From Bacillota bacterium (GTDB lineage: Bacteria > Bacillota > Clostridia > Christensenellales > SZUA-584): a DNA stretch of 64,000 nucleotides. Below the pieces are notes generated by a model that did no database searches, had not been told where the DNA came from, and was given only the letters and a program-made list of their open reading frames with translations. Position numbers and translations under genes: made by a program. Below, in pieces: positions 52,121-60,589 of the stretch (position 1 is its first letter; every line of letters begins with the position of its first letter). The stretch is taken from NCBI GenBank assembly GCA_023428025.1, contig JAEYZN010000019.1:1-64000 (forward strand), in the 5' to 3' direction.

Positions 52121-53446
52121 ATGATATTGATCGGCAACGGAGTGCTCATCACTCAGAACGGGACAAACCCCGTCATCCATGACGGGTGCGTGGCTGTGGA
52201 CGGAAATACGATCGCGGATTACGGCGGTACGCAGGAGATGAGAACCAAATACCCGAAAGCCGAGTTCCACGACACGCAGGGCGGGGTGATCATGCCGGGG
52301 TTGATCAATACGCACGGCCACATCTACAGCGCGTTCGCGCGGGGCATGACGCTCTCGGACAGCAAGGTGTCCAGGAACTTCACGCAGATACTGGAGAATC
52401 TTTGGTGGCGTGTGGACCGGGCGCTGGACCTGCCCGAGATCCAGTACAGCGCGTACACCACGTACATCGACGGCATACGAAACGGCGTGACCACGGTGTT
52501 CGACCACCACGCCAGCGCCGGGCGCGTCGCGGACAGCCTGTTCACCATCGCGGAGGTGGCGGAAGAACTGGGCGTGCGCACGTCGCTGTGCTACGAGGTG
52601 TCCGACCGGGACGGCCAAAGAATCGCCGACGAGGGCATCAAGGAAAACGCGGATTTCATTGCCTACGCCAACAAGCAGTCCAGCGACATGATCAAGGGGC
52701 TGTTCGGCCTGCACGCGTCGTTCACGCTGTCCGACAGCACGCTGGACAAGTGCGTCACGGCGGCGAACGGGGCGGGCTTCCACGTCCACACGGCGGAGGG
52801 CATCGACGACCTGTACGACAGCCTGAAAAAATACGGCAAGCGCGTGGTGGAGCGTCTGAATGACGCGTCCATCCTGGGGCCGCAAAGCATCGCGGTGCAC
52901 TGCATCCACATCAACGCGCGCGAGATGGATATATTGAAGCATACCGACACCGTCGTGGTGCACAACCCGGAGTCCAACATGGGCAACGCGGTGGGCTGCT
53001 CGGCGGCGCTGCACATGATGGACAAAGGCATACTGATGGGCCTCGGCACCGACGGCTACACGACGGATATGCTGGAATCGTTCAAGGTGGCCAACATATT
53101 GCACAAGCACCAGATGGGCGACCCCAGCGTGGCCTGGGGCGAGTCCGCACAGATGCTGCTGAAGAACAACGCGCGGATATGCGAACGCTATTTCAACAAA
53201 CCGCTGGGCGTCATCGAAAAAGGCGCTTACGCGGACGTCATCGTGGTGGATTATGCCGCGCCCACGCCCATCACCGCGGACAACACGTCGTCGCACATCC
53301 TTTTCGGCATGATGGGGCGCAGCGTGCGGTCCACGATGATAAACGGCCGGTTCGTGATGAAAGACAGAGTGATCCAGACGGCGGACGAGCAGGAGATATA
53401 CCGGAAGGCGCAAAGCGTCGCCAGTGATTTCTGGAAGAGAGCCTGA
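52121..53446 (+). CDS. ssnA: SsnA, putative aminohydrolase of the purine cluster
   Basis: This 441-residue amidohydrolase-superfamily protein has the metal-binding H65 and H67 in GLINTHGHIYS, later histidines in FGLHASFTLS and VHCIHINA, and the aspartate in LGTDGYTTDML. SsnA is a marker of selenium-dependent purine catabolism and is related to guanine and S-adenosylhomocysteine deaminases, so a purine deaminase or ring-opening role is plausible. A GGAAAGG sequence lies before the ATG. The following ygfK gene starts 28 bases after its stop. Confidence 0.92.
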   Translation: MILIGNGVLITQNGTNPVIHDGCVAVDGNTIADYGGTQEMRTKYPKAEFHDTQGGVIMPGLINTHGHIYSAFARGMTLSDSKVSRNFTQILENLWWRVDRALDLPEIQYSAYTTYIDGIRNGVTTVFDHHASAGRVADSLFTIAEVAEELGVRTSLCYEVSDRDGQRIADEGIKENADFIAYANKQSSDMIKGLFGLHASFTLSDSTLDKCVTAANGAGFHVHTAEGIDDLYDSLKKYGKRVVERLNDASILGPQSIAVHCIHINAREMDILKHTDTVVVHNPESNMGNAVGCSAALHMMDKGILMGLGTDGYTTDMLESFKVANILHKHQMGDPSVAWGESAQMLLKNNARICERYFNKPLGVIEKGAYADVIVVDYAAPTPITADNTSSHILFGMMGRSVRSTMINGRFVMKDRVIQTADEQEIYRKAQSVASDFWKRA

Positions 53447-53474
53447 CAGCGAATTCTTTGGATGGGAGTCTGTG

Positions 53475-56400
53475 ATGAGTGAGATAATGACGCCAATGCC
53501 GTTTGATATGCTGATCCGCTGGATGCTGGAGGAATACCGCAGCCAAAACAGCGTGTTCGGCGTGCACAAAGCTAAGTTTTACCGCAACAAATCCGGCAAT
53601 ACCGTGACGGTATTGGGCAGGCCGCTGAGCAGCCCTTTAGGGCCTGCGGCGGGCCCCAATACGCAGCTCGCCCAGAACCTCGTCGCGTCGTATGTGGCGG
53701 GTTTCCGTTTCATGGAGCTGAAAACGGTACAGACGATGGACGGCGAAGATCTGCGCAAGTGCATCCCGCGCCCGTGCATCAACGCGGAAGACGAGGGCTA
53801 CAACGTCGAATGGTCCACCGAACTCACGGTGCAGCAGGCGTATGAGGAATACGTCAAGGGCTGGTTTGCCGTGCACGTGGCGATGAAGGAGTTCGGCATC
53901 AGCGACACATCGGACGTCATGTTCAACATGAGCGTCGGCTACGACTTCAAGGGCATTACCTCGGAGAAGATAGACACTTACATCAACAATATCGCGGACG
54001 CGGGCGGTACGGATATCTGGAAGGAATGCCGCGCGTATCTGCTGGACAATATCGGCAGTTTCGAGAATGTGACGGCGCAGGATATCGAGAGCATCCCGCA
54101 ATGCGTCTCGTCTTCCATCACGCTGTCGACGCTGCACGGCTGCCCGCCCGAAGAGATCGAGAAGATCGCAAACTACTTCCTCACCGTGAAGAAGATGGAC
54201 ACCTTCATCAAGGTGAACCCCACGCTGCTGGGTTACGACTTTGTGCGCGACATTCTTGACAAGCTGGGTTATGGCTATGTCAGCTTCGACACCCGGCATT
54301 TCGACCAGGATCTGAAATTCCCGGATGCGGCGGCATTGATCCAGAGACTGATGGACACCGCCAAAAAGCAGGGTCTGGCGTTCGGCGTCAAGGTGTCCAA
54401 CACGTTCCCGGTGCAGATCAAAGAGGACGAACTGCCGGGCGAGTTTATGTATATGTCCGGGCGGGCGCTGTTTCCGCTCAGCATCAACGTGGCGCGCAAG
54501 CTCGCCAATCATTTTGACGGCGCTTTGCCCATCTCGTATTCGGGCGGCGCGGACGCGTGGAGCGTGGAGCGCCTGCTGAAAACAGGCATCAAACCCGTCA
54601 CGTTCGCGACGACGGTATTGAAGCCGGGCGGCTACGCGCGCGCGAAGCAGCTCAGCGAAAGGGCCGAAAAAGCCGCGTATAAGGGCAGCGGGATTGATGT
54701 GGCCACACTGAACGCGCTGGCGGACAGCGTGCTCGAGGATAAGCATACGCCCAAGTCCGCGCGCGAGGTGAAGTCGCGCAAGACGGACTCCATCCTGCCG
54801 CTGTTCGACTGCTTCAAAGCGCCGTGCAAGCAGGGCGGCTGTCCCATCGAACAGCAGATACCCGAATACCTCCAGTGCGTGGCCCGCGGCGACTACGACA
54901 AAGCGTTTGAGATCATCGCGATCGACAACGCCGCGCCCGCGGTGACGGGGGAGATATGCAGCCACGCGTGCCAGACCAAGTGCACGCGCATCGATTACGA
55001 CGAGCCGCTGCAGATTCGGCAGGCCAAGAAGCTGGCTTCGCAGAACGCGCAGCAGAAATATATTGACAATCTAAAGCAGGCGCCGCTCCACACGGACAAG
55101 ACAGTGGCGGTGATCGGCGCGGGGCCGGGCGGCATTGCGGCGGGCGTTTATCTGCGGCGGAACGGCGTGGCCGTGACCGTGCTGGATAAGCGCGACAAGC
55201 CGATGGGCGTGGTGCAGTATGTGATCCCCGAATTTCGCATCTCCCAGGCCACCATCGACCTTGACTATCAGCTGGCGCTCAAAACCGGCGTGGAATTCCG
55301 GTTCGGCGTTGCTGACATCGATATCAAAACGCTCAAAAGCCAGTACGACTTTGTGGTCATCGCGACGGGCGCGTGGAAAGAGGGCGCCTGCCCGGTTAAG
55401 CGCGGCGGCGACAATATGATCGATGCGCTGGAGTTTTTGCAGCAGTCCAAGGGGAGGAGCTGCCAGCTTGACCTCGGCAAGACGGTGGCGGTCATCGGCG
55501 GCGGCGACGTGGCGATGGACTGTGCCCGCGCCGCGATGCGGGCCAACGGCTCGCCCAAAGTGAGCATCGTCTACCGGCGGACGCGCGCCTACATGCCTGC
55601 GGAGCTTGAGGAACAGAAGCTGGCGCTGGAGGACGGTGTGGAGTTTATGGAATTGCTGTTTCCTGTGACATATGAAGACGGCCTATTGACGGTGGAAGTC
55701 ATGAAGCTGAGCGGGAAGGGTGCGGACGGACGCCGTGAGGTTGTTTCCACAGGCGTGTCAAGAACGCTCGAATTCGATACGGTGATCAGCGCGGTGGGCG
55801 CGCGCGTGGACACGGAGCTGTTCGCGTGCAGCGATATCGACCAGACCAGCCGCGGCTATGCCGCCGTGAACGAGCAGAGCTGTCAGACGAATCTGGATGG
55901 CGTTTATGTGGCGGGCGACTGTCGGCGGGGCGCGGCCACCATCGTGGAAGCCATGGCGGACAGCAAGCGCATCACCAAGGACATACTCGGCAAGCTGGGC
56001 CTCCCGCACGACTTCGTGCGCGTGGCAAAGCAGACTGACGAAGAGAACATCCGCAGCGGCCGGGCGGTGCTGGCGGGCAAAACCGGTAATTCCAACGACG
56101 CCGCACGGTGCCTGACCTGCGACGTGGTGTGCGAAATCTGCTGCGAGGTGTGCCCCAACCGGGCCAACGTCGGTATCATGGCCGGCGGCAAGCCGCAGGC
56201 GATACACATCGACGGCATGTGCAACGAGTGCGGCAACTGCGGATTCTTCTGCCCGCATACCGGCCTGCCGTATAAGGATAAGTTCACAGTGTTCTGGAGC
56301 GAAGAGGGTTTCTTGGGCAGCACAAATAAGGGCGTGCTGTTTGCAGATGATAAGAGCATGCTGATCAGAGACGAGGACGGCGCGGCATTCCCGTGCGCCA

Positions 56401-56480
56401 TGGACGACGCCCGTCTCTCAGCGGAATATAGAGCGGTCATTTCGGCCATCAAGGAGGATTACGGACACCTGATTCCGTAA
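53475..56480 (+). CDS. ygfK: YgfK, iron-sulfur flavoprotein oxidoreductase (putative selenate reductase subunit)
   Basis: This large, 1001-residue protein has three parts. The N-terminal 400 residues resemble dihydroorotate dehydrogenase-type barrels (RPLSSPLGPAAGPNTQLAQN, FRFMELKTVQTMDG). Next comes a GltD-like module with N-terminal Fe-S cysteines (FDCFKAPCKQGGCPIEQQIPEYL, ICSHACQTKC), FAD site (VIGAGPGGIAAGVYL) and NAD(P) site (VIGGGDVAMDCARAA). A C-terminal domain has cysteine clusters CLTCDVVCEICCEVCP and CNECGNCGFFCPHTG. It probably moves electrons between NAD(P)H or ferredoxin and purine intermediates, or serves XdhD. The ATG at 53475 follows GGGAG; the frame is open upstream into ssnA. 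Confidence 0.92.
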   Translation: MSEIMTPMPFDMLIRWMLEEYRSQNSVFGVHKAKFYRNKSGNTVTVLGRPLSSPLGPAAGPNTQLAQNLVASYVAGFRFMELKTVQTMDGEDLRKCIPRPCINAEDEGYNVEWSTELTVQQAYEEYVKGWFAVHVAMKEFGISDTSDVMFNMSVGYDFKGITSEKIDTYINNIADAGGTDIWKECRAYLLDNIGSFENVTAQDIESIPQCVSSSITLSTLHGCPPEEIEKIANYFLTVKKMDTFIKVNPTLLGYDFVRDILDKLGYGYVSFDTRHFDQDLKFPDAAALIQRLMDTAKKQGLAFGVKVSNTFPVQIKEDELPGEFMYMSGRALFPLSINVARKLANHFDGALPISYSGGADAWSVERLLKTGIKPVTFATTVLKPGGYARAKQLSERAEKAAYKGSGIDVATLNALADSVLEDKHTPKSAREVKSRKTDSILPLFDCFKAPCKQGGCPIEQQIPEYLQCVARGDYDKAFEIIAIDNAAPAVTGEICSHACQTKCTRIDYDEPLQIRQAKKLASQNAQQKYIDNLKQAPLHTDKTVAVIGAGPGGIAAGVYLRRNGVAVTVLDKRDKPMGVVQYVIPEFRISQATIDLDYQLALKTGVEFRFGVADIDIKTLKSQYDFVVIATGAWKEGACPVKRGGDNMIDALEFLQQSKGRSCQLDLGKTVAVIGGGDVAMDCARAAMRANGSPKVSIVYRRTRAYMPAELEEQKLALEDGVEFMELLFPVTYEDGLLTVEVMKLSGKGADGRREVVSTGVSRTLEFDTVISAVGARVDTELFACSDIDQTSRGYAAVNEQSCQTNLDGVYVAGDCRRGAATIVEAMADSKRITKDILGKLGLPHDFVRVAKQTDEENIRSGRAVLAGKTGNSNDAARCLTCDVVCEICCEVCPNRANVGIMAGGKPQAIHIDGMCNECGNCGFFCPHTGLPYKDKFTVFWSEEGFLGSTNKGVLFADDKSMLIRDEDGAAFPCAMDDARLSAEYRAVISAIKEDYGHLIP

Positions 56481-56487
56481 AGAAAAA

Positions 56488-59049
56488 TTGGTCACATTCG
56501 AGCTCAACGGCAAGGTCATACAAACGGACGCCGACAAAAACCTGCTCAGCTTCCTCCGTAAGGATTTAGGGTTTAAATCCGCTAAGGACGGCTGCAGTGA
56601 AGGCGCCTGCGGCACGTGCAGCGTGCTGGTCGACGGCGTATCCCGCCGGGCCTGCACGCAGTCCGTCCGCAAGCTGGACGGCAAACGGGTGACCACCGTT
56701 GAAGGCCTTTCGGACTATGAGAAGCAGGTCTACGCCTACTGCTTTGCCAAGGCGGGGGCGGTGCAGTGCGGCTTCTGCATTCCCGGCATGGTGATCAGCG
56801 CCAAGGGATTGCTGGACAAAAATCCGTCTCCCACGATGCGTGAGATCGCGCAGGCGCTGGTGGGCAACATCTGCCGCTGTACCGGGTACAAGAAGATATT
56901 TGACGCCATACTGCTGGCGGCGGAGTTTTTCCGCGATAGCAGACCGGTGCCCGAGCACAGGTCATCCGGCAAGATATTCGAAGAGGTGTTCCGTCTGGAC
57001 GCATACGCCAAGACGCTGGGCACCGGCGAATATGTGGACGACATGGAAGTGCCCGACCTGGTGTACGCCGGCGCGGTGAGAAGCCGTTACCCCAGGGCGG
57101 TCGTGGAGGACATCGACGCATCCAAAGCGCTGGCGCATCCCGGCGTGATCACGGTGATCACCGCCGAGGATATCCCCGGCAGCAACAAGTGCGGGCACCT
57201 CTCGAAGGACTGGGACACGCTGATCGCCAAAGGCGATATCACGCGGTATATCGGCGACGCGATCGTGCTCGTCGTGGCGGAAACGGAAGAGGCGCTGGAG
57301 CAGGCCAAGGCGCTGGTGGACATCACGTACACGCCGCTGACGCCGCTCAGCTCGCCCCGCATGGCGCTGGCCGAGGACGCGCCCAAGCTGCATGAAACGG
57401 GCAATGTGCTGCGGCACGACACGGTCAAGCGCGGCGGGAACATTGAAGAGATATTCGCAAAGTCCAAATATGTGGTCAGCCACGTCTACCATACGCCGTT
57501 TACGGAGCACGCGTTTATGGAGCCCGAATGCGCCGTGTGCCGCTATGAGGGAGAGGACGGCCTGACGATATACACGTCCGGCCAGAACATATTCGACGAG
57601 CAGCGTGAGATCACGCACATACTGGATCTGCCGCCCGAGAAGGTGCACGTCGTCAGCAAGCTGGTGGGCGGCGGTTTCGGCGGCAAGGAGGACATGAGCG
57701 TGCAGCACCACGCGGCGCTGGCCTCATATCTCACAAAGCGGAATGTGAAGGTCAAGTTCACGCGGCAGGAGAGCATCAACGTGCATCCCAAGCGCCATGC
57801 GATGGAGATCGAGATGACGACCGCCTGCGACGAGAACGGCATGCTGACGGGCATGAAGGCGCGCATACTGTCGGACACGGGCGCGTACGCGTCTTTGGGC
57901 GGGCCGGTGGTGCAACGGGCCTGCACGCACGCCGCGGGGCCGTACCAATACCAGTGCGTGGATATCGACGGCAAAGCCATCTATACGAACAATCCGCCGG
58001 GCGGTGCTTTTCGCGGCTTCGGCGTGACGCAGAGCATATTCGCGACGGAGTCCAACCTCAATCTGCTGGCGGAACTCGCGGGCATCTCGCCGTGGGAGAT
58101 ACGTTACCGCAACGCCATCGAGCCGGGCGGCATACTGCCCAACGGACAGATCGCGGATAAGACGACGGCTTACAGGGAGTGCCTGCTGGCGCTCAAGGAC
58201 GATTACGAAAGACACGCCATCGCGGGCATCGCCGGGTCCATCAAGAACACAGGCCTCGGCGTGGGCGTGCCGGACACGGGGCGCTGCATCGTCTCTGTGG
58301 AGGGCGGCAAGGTGCATGTGCGCACCGGCGCGGCGCGTATCGGGCAGGGGCTGGACACGGTGGTGCTGCAGATGGCCTGCCAGACGCTGGATATCACGCC
58401 GGAGCATATGGTGATCGAGGTTCCGGACACGCAGCGTACGCCCAACTCGGGTACGACGACGGCTTCCCGCCAGACGATGTTCACAGGCCAGGCCGTCCGC
58501 AAGGCGTGCGAGGGCTTAAAGCAGGCGCTGGACGAAGGGCAGACGCTGGCCGATCTGGAAGGCCGGGAGTTCTTCGGCGAATTCACCTGCATCACCGACC
58601 CCATCACCACGGACAAGGAACATCCGTTTAGCCACGCCGCCTACACGTACGGCGCACAGGTGGTGGCGCTGGATGAGGAAGGAAAGGTCACGAAGGTCTA
58701 TGCCGCGTACGACGCCGGGCAGGTCATCAACCAGAAGAGCGCGGAAGGACAGGTGGAGGGTGGCATCGTCATGGGCCTGGGCTACGCGCTGACGGAGGAC
58801 TATCCGCTGATTGACTGCGTGCCTCAGGTGAAATACGCCAAACTCGGCCTGTTCCGCGCCAACGCCGTGCCGGACATGGAAGTCAAGTTCGTCAGCAAGG
58901 CAGAAAAGGCGGACGCGGCTTACGGCGCGAAGGGCATTGGTGAGATCGCGACGATTCCCACAGCGCCTGCGGTGGCAGGGGCTTACTATAAGCTGGACGG
59001 CAGGCACAGAACGCGCCTGCCGATGGAACAAACGGCATACAGAAAGTAA
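56488..59049 (+). CDS. xdhD: Selenium-dependent xanthine dehydrogenase, fused 2Fe-2S and molybdopterin subunits
   Basis: This 853-residue protein has an N-terminal ferredoxin-like domain with 2Fe-2S cysteines C36/C41/C44/C56 (CSEGACGTC) and a second cluster at C94/C97/C129/C131 (CGFCIPGM, CRCTGY). The molybdopterin part contains GGGFGGKEDMSVQ, GAFRGFGVTQ, ARIGQGLDT and the C-terminal catalytic glutamate in AKGIGEIATIP. No FAD-domain gene is adjacent, so YgfK may be its electron partner. The family is thought to carry a labile selenium on molybdenum, in line with selD/yqeB/yqeC nearby. The start is a TTG seven bases after ygfK with no ribosome site, so coupling to ygfK is likely. Confidence 0.93.
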   Translation: MVTFELNGKVIQTDADKNLLSFLRKDLGFKSAKDGCSEGACGTCSVLVDGVSRRACTQSVRKLDGKRVTTVEGLSDYEKQVYAYCFAKAGAVQCGFCIPGMVISAKGLLDKNPSPTMREIAQALVGNICRCTGYKKIFDAILLAAEFFRDSRPVPEHRSSGKIFEEVFRLDAYAKTLGTGEYVDDMEVPDLVYAGAVRSRYPRAVVEDIDASKALAHPGVITVITAEDIPGSNKCGHLSKDWDTLIAKGDITRYIGDAIVLVVAETEEALEQAKALVDITYTPLTPLSSPRMALAEDAPKLHETGNVLRHDTVKRGGNIEEIFAKSKYVVSHVYHTPFTEHAFMEPECAVCRYEGEDGLTIYTSGQNIFDEQREITHILDLPPEKVHVVSKLVGGGFGGKEDMSVQHHAALASYLTKRNVKVKFTRQESINVHPKRHAMEIEMTTACDENGMLTGMKARILSDTGAYASLGGPVVQRACTHAAGPYQYQCVDIDGKAIYTNNPPGGAFRGFGVTQSIFATESNLNLLAELAGISPWEIRYRNAIEPGGILPNGQIADKTTAYRECLLALKDDYERHAIAGIAGSIKNTGLGVGVPDTGRCIVSVEGGKVHVRTGAARIGQGLDTVVLQMACQTLDITPEHMVIEVPDTQRTPNSGTTTASRQTMFTGQAVRKACEGLKQALDEGQTLADLEGREFFGEFTCITDPITTDKEHPFSHAAYTYGAQVVALDEEGKVTKVYAAYDAGQVINQKSAEGQVEGGIVMGLGYALTEDYPLIDCVPQVKYAKLGLFRANAVPDMEVKFVSKAEKADAAYGAKGIGEIATIPTAPAVAGAYYKLDGRHRTRLPMEQTAYRK

Positions 59050-59059
59050 GGGTGCAGAT

Positions 59060-60442
59060 GTGGTCATCAAAAACGGAAAAGTGGTCACGGAAACAGAAGT
59101 CATAGAAGCGGATGTGCTGATCGAGAACGGCGTCATCACCCGCATTGGCGAGGATTTGACCGACGGCGAAGTGATCGGCGCGGCGGGCAAGTACGTGCTG
59201 CCGGGCGGCATCGACGTCCACACGCACTTTTGCCTGGACGTGGGCATCGCGGTCGCGCAGGACGACTTCTGCACCGGCACGATCGCGGCGGCGTGCGGCG
59301 GCACCACCACCATTGTGGACCATCCGGGCTTTGGGCCCGCGGGCTGCAGCCTCGATCATCAGATCAGGCTCTATCACACACTGGCGCAGGACAAAGCCGT
59401 TATCGACTACGGCTTCCACGGCGTAATCCAGCATGTGGACGGCAGCGTGCTGGAGATGATGGAGACGCTGGCGGGCGAAGGCATCACCAGCTTCAAGATA
59501 TACATGACGTATGGGTTCAAGATGTCCGATGAGGATATCTATCATATACTCCGACGTGCGAAGGAGCTGGGCGTCATGATCGCCGTGCATCCGGAGAACG
59601 ACGGGGTGGTAAACACGCGGCGCAGGGAGTTCTCTGAAAGCGGATGCACCGCGCCCATCTATCACGCGCTGAGCCGGCCCGAGCCTTGCGAGGCGGAGGC
59701 GGTGAACCGGGTGATCCAGATATCCGCCGTGGCGGGCGATGCGCCGCTGTACATCGTGCACCTGTCCAACCATCTGGGGATGCAGACCATCAATCTTGCC
59801 AAACAGAACGGCATGAAGAACATATACGTGGAAACGTGCCCGCAGTACCTGTTGCTGGACGACAGCTATTATGAGCTGGAGGATGGGCTGAAGTATATCC
59901 TGAGCCCGCCGCTGCGCGGCAAGGCCAACAACGACCGGCTCTGGAAGGATATCCAAAACAGCGATATCGACACCATCGCAACGGACCACTGCCCGTTTGA
60001 CCTCACGCTCAAGAAAAAGCTCGGCGGAAGCGACTTCACCAAATGCCCCAACGGCATGCCGGGCGTGGAGCTGCGCGTGCCGCTAATGTTCTCGGAGGGC
60101 GTGATGAAGGGACGGATATCGCCGGTGGAATTTGCCCGGCTGTGCGCATTGAACCCCGCAAAACTGTTCGGCTTATACCCGAAGAAGGGAGCCATACGCG
60201 AGGGCGGCGACGCCGATATCGTGCTCATCGATCCCGAAAAGGGGTATGCGGCCACGCACGACCGGCTGCATGAAAACGTGGATTACACGCCGTATGAGGG
60301 GATGGAGCTGCATTGTGCGATTGACCGGGTTATCTCGCGCGGCGAGGTGATCGTGAAAAACAATGCGTATATCGGCCAAAAGGGCAGGGGGCAGTTCGTA
60401 AAACGCGGCAAGCCGCAGACCGCCGCGCAACCACTCCAGTGA
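59060..60442 (+). CDS. hyuA: Dihydropyrimidinase-like cyclic amidohydrolase (HyuA), purine branch
   Basis: This 460-residue enzyme has a complete metal site: DVHTH near 52-56, the carbamylated lysine in TSFKIYMTYG, HPEN, YIVHLS and ATDHCPFD. It is a close relative of the enzyme at 5285 but has different substrate-loop sequences (FCLDVGIAVAQDDFCTG against [17 protein letters not shown]). In anaerobic purine degradation this gene is thought to open a dihydropurine-derived or hydantoin-like ring. The GTG start at 59060 (VVIKNGKV) has AAGGGTG in position; upstream in-frame ATGs lie inside xdhD. The TGA stop is supplied by the first copy of a palindromic repeat, and the last residues (TAAQPLQ) are at its edge. 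Confidence 0.92.
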   Translation: MVIKNGKVVTETEVIEADVLIENGVITRIGEDLTDGEVIGAAGKYVLPGGIDVHTHFCLDVGIAVAQDDFCTGTIAAACGGTTTIVDHPGFGPAGCSLDHQIRLYHTLAQDKAVIDYGFHGVIQHVDGSVLEMMETLAGEGITSFKIYMTYGFKMSDEDIYHILRRAKELGVMIAVHPENDGVVNTRRREFSESGCTAPIYHALSRPEPCEAEAVNRVIQISAVAGDAPLYIVHLSNHLGMQTINLAKQNGMKNIYVETCPQYLLLDDSYYELEDGLKYILSPPLRGKANNDRLWKDIQNSDIDTIATDHCPFDLTLKKKLGGSDFTKCPNGMPGVELRVPLMFSEGVMKGRISPVEFARLCALNPAKLFGLYPKKGAIREGGDADIVLIDPEKGYAATHDRLHENVDYTPYEGMELHCAIDRVISRGEVIVKNNAYIGQKGRGQFVKRGKPQTAAQPLQ

Positions 60443-60548
60443 CGCTGCGCGTCATCGGGGACCCCGGTATAACATCCCAGTGACGCTAAGCGCCACCGGG
60501 GACCCCGTATAACACCCCAGTGACGCTAAGCGTCACCGGGGACCCCGG
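60434..60548. repeat. Three tandem palindromic repeat units
   Basis: Three units of 40-41 bases begin at 60434, 60475 and 60515. Each has (C)CCCAG, then a stem TGACGC / GCGTCA around TGC or TAA, then the self-complementary CGGGGACCCCG, and a short TATAACA-type spacer. One stem arm of the second unit has a T-to-C change that gives a wobble pair on the other strand. The units fill most of the 147-base gap between hyuA and the PLP enzyme gene. The same design occurs in inverse orientation at 51112-51142. Confidence 0.9.
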
Positions 60549-60589
60549 ATAAACAAAGACAATCAAGAATTATGATATAAAGGAGAACC

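Noticed and set aside
53637..54965. 442-codon minus-strand frame opposite ygfK
   Set aside because: Arg/His/Ala-rich shadow of the ygfK reading frame; no start signal and no recognisable motif.
60434..60548. CRISPR array
   Set aside because: The three units are separated by only a few bases of similar spacer sequence, and the repeat itself is a double palindrome; there are no unique spacers of 30 bases and no cas genes.
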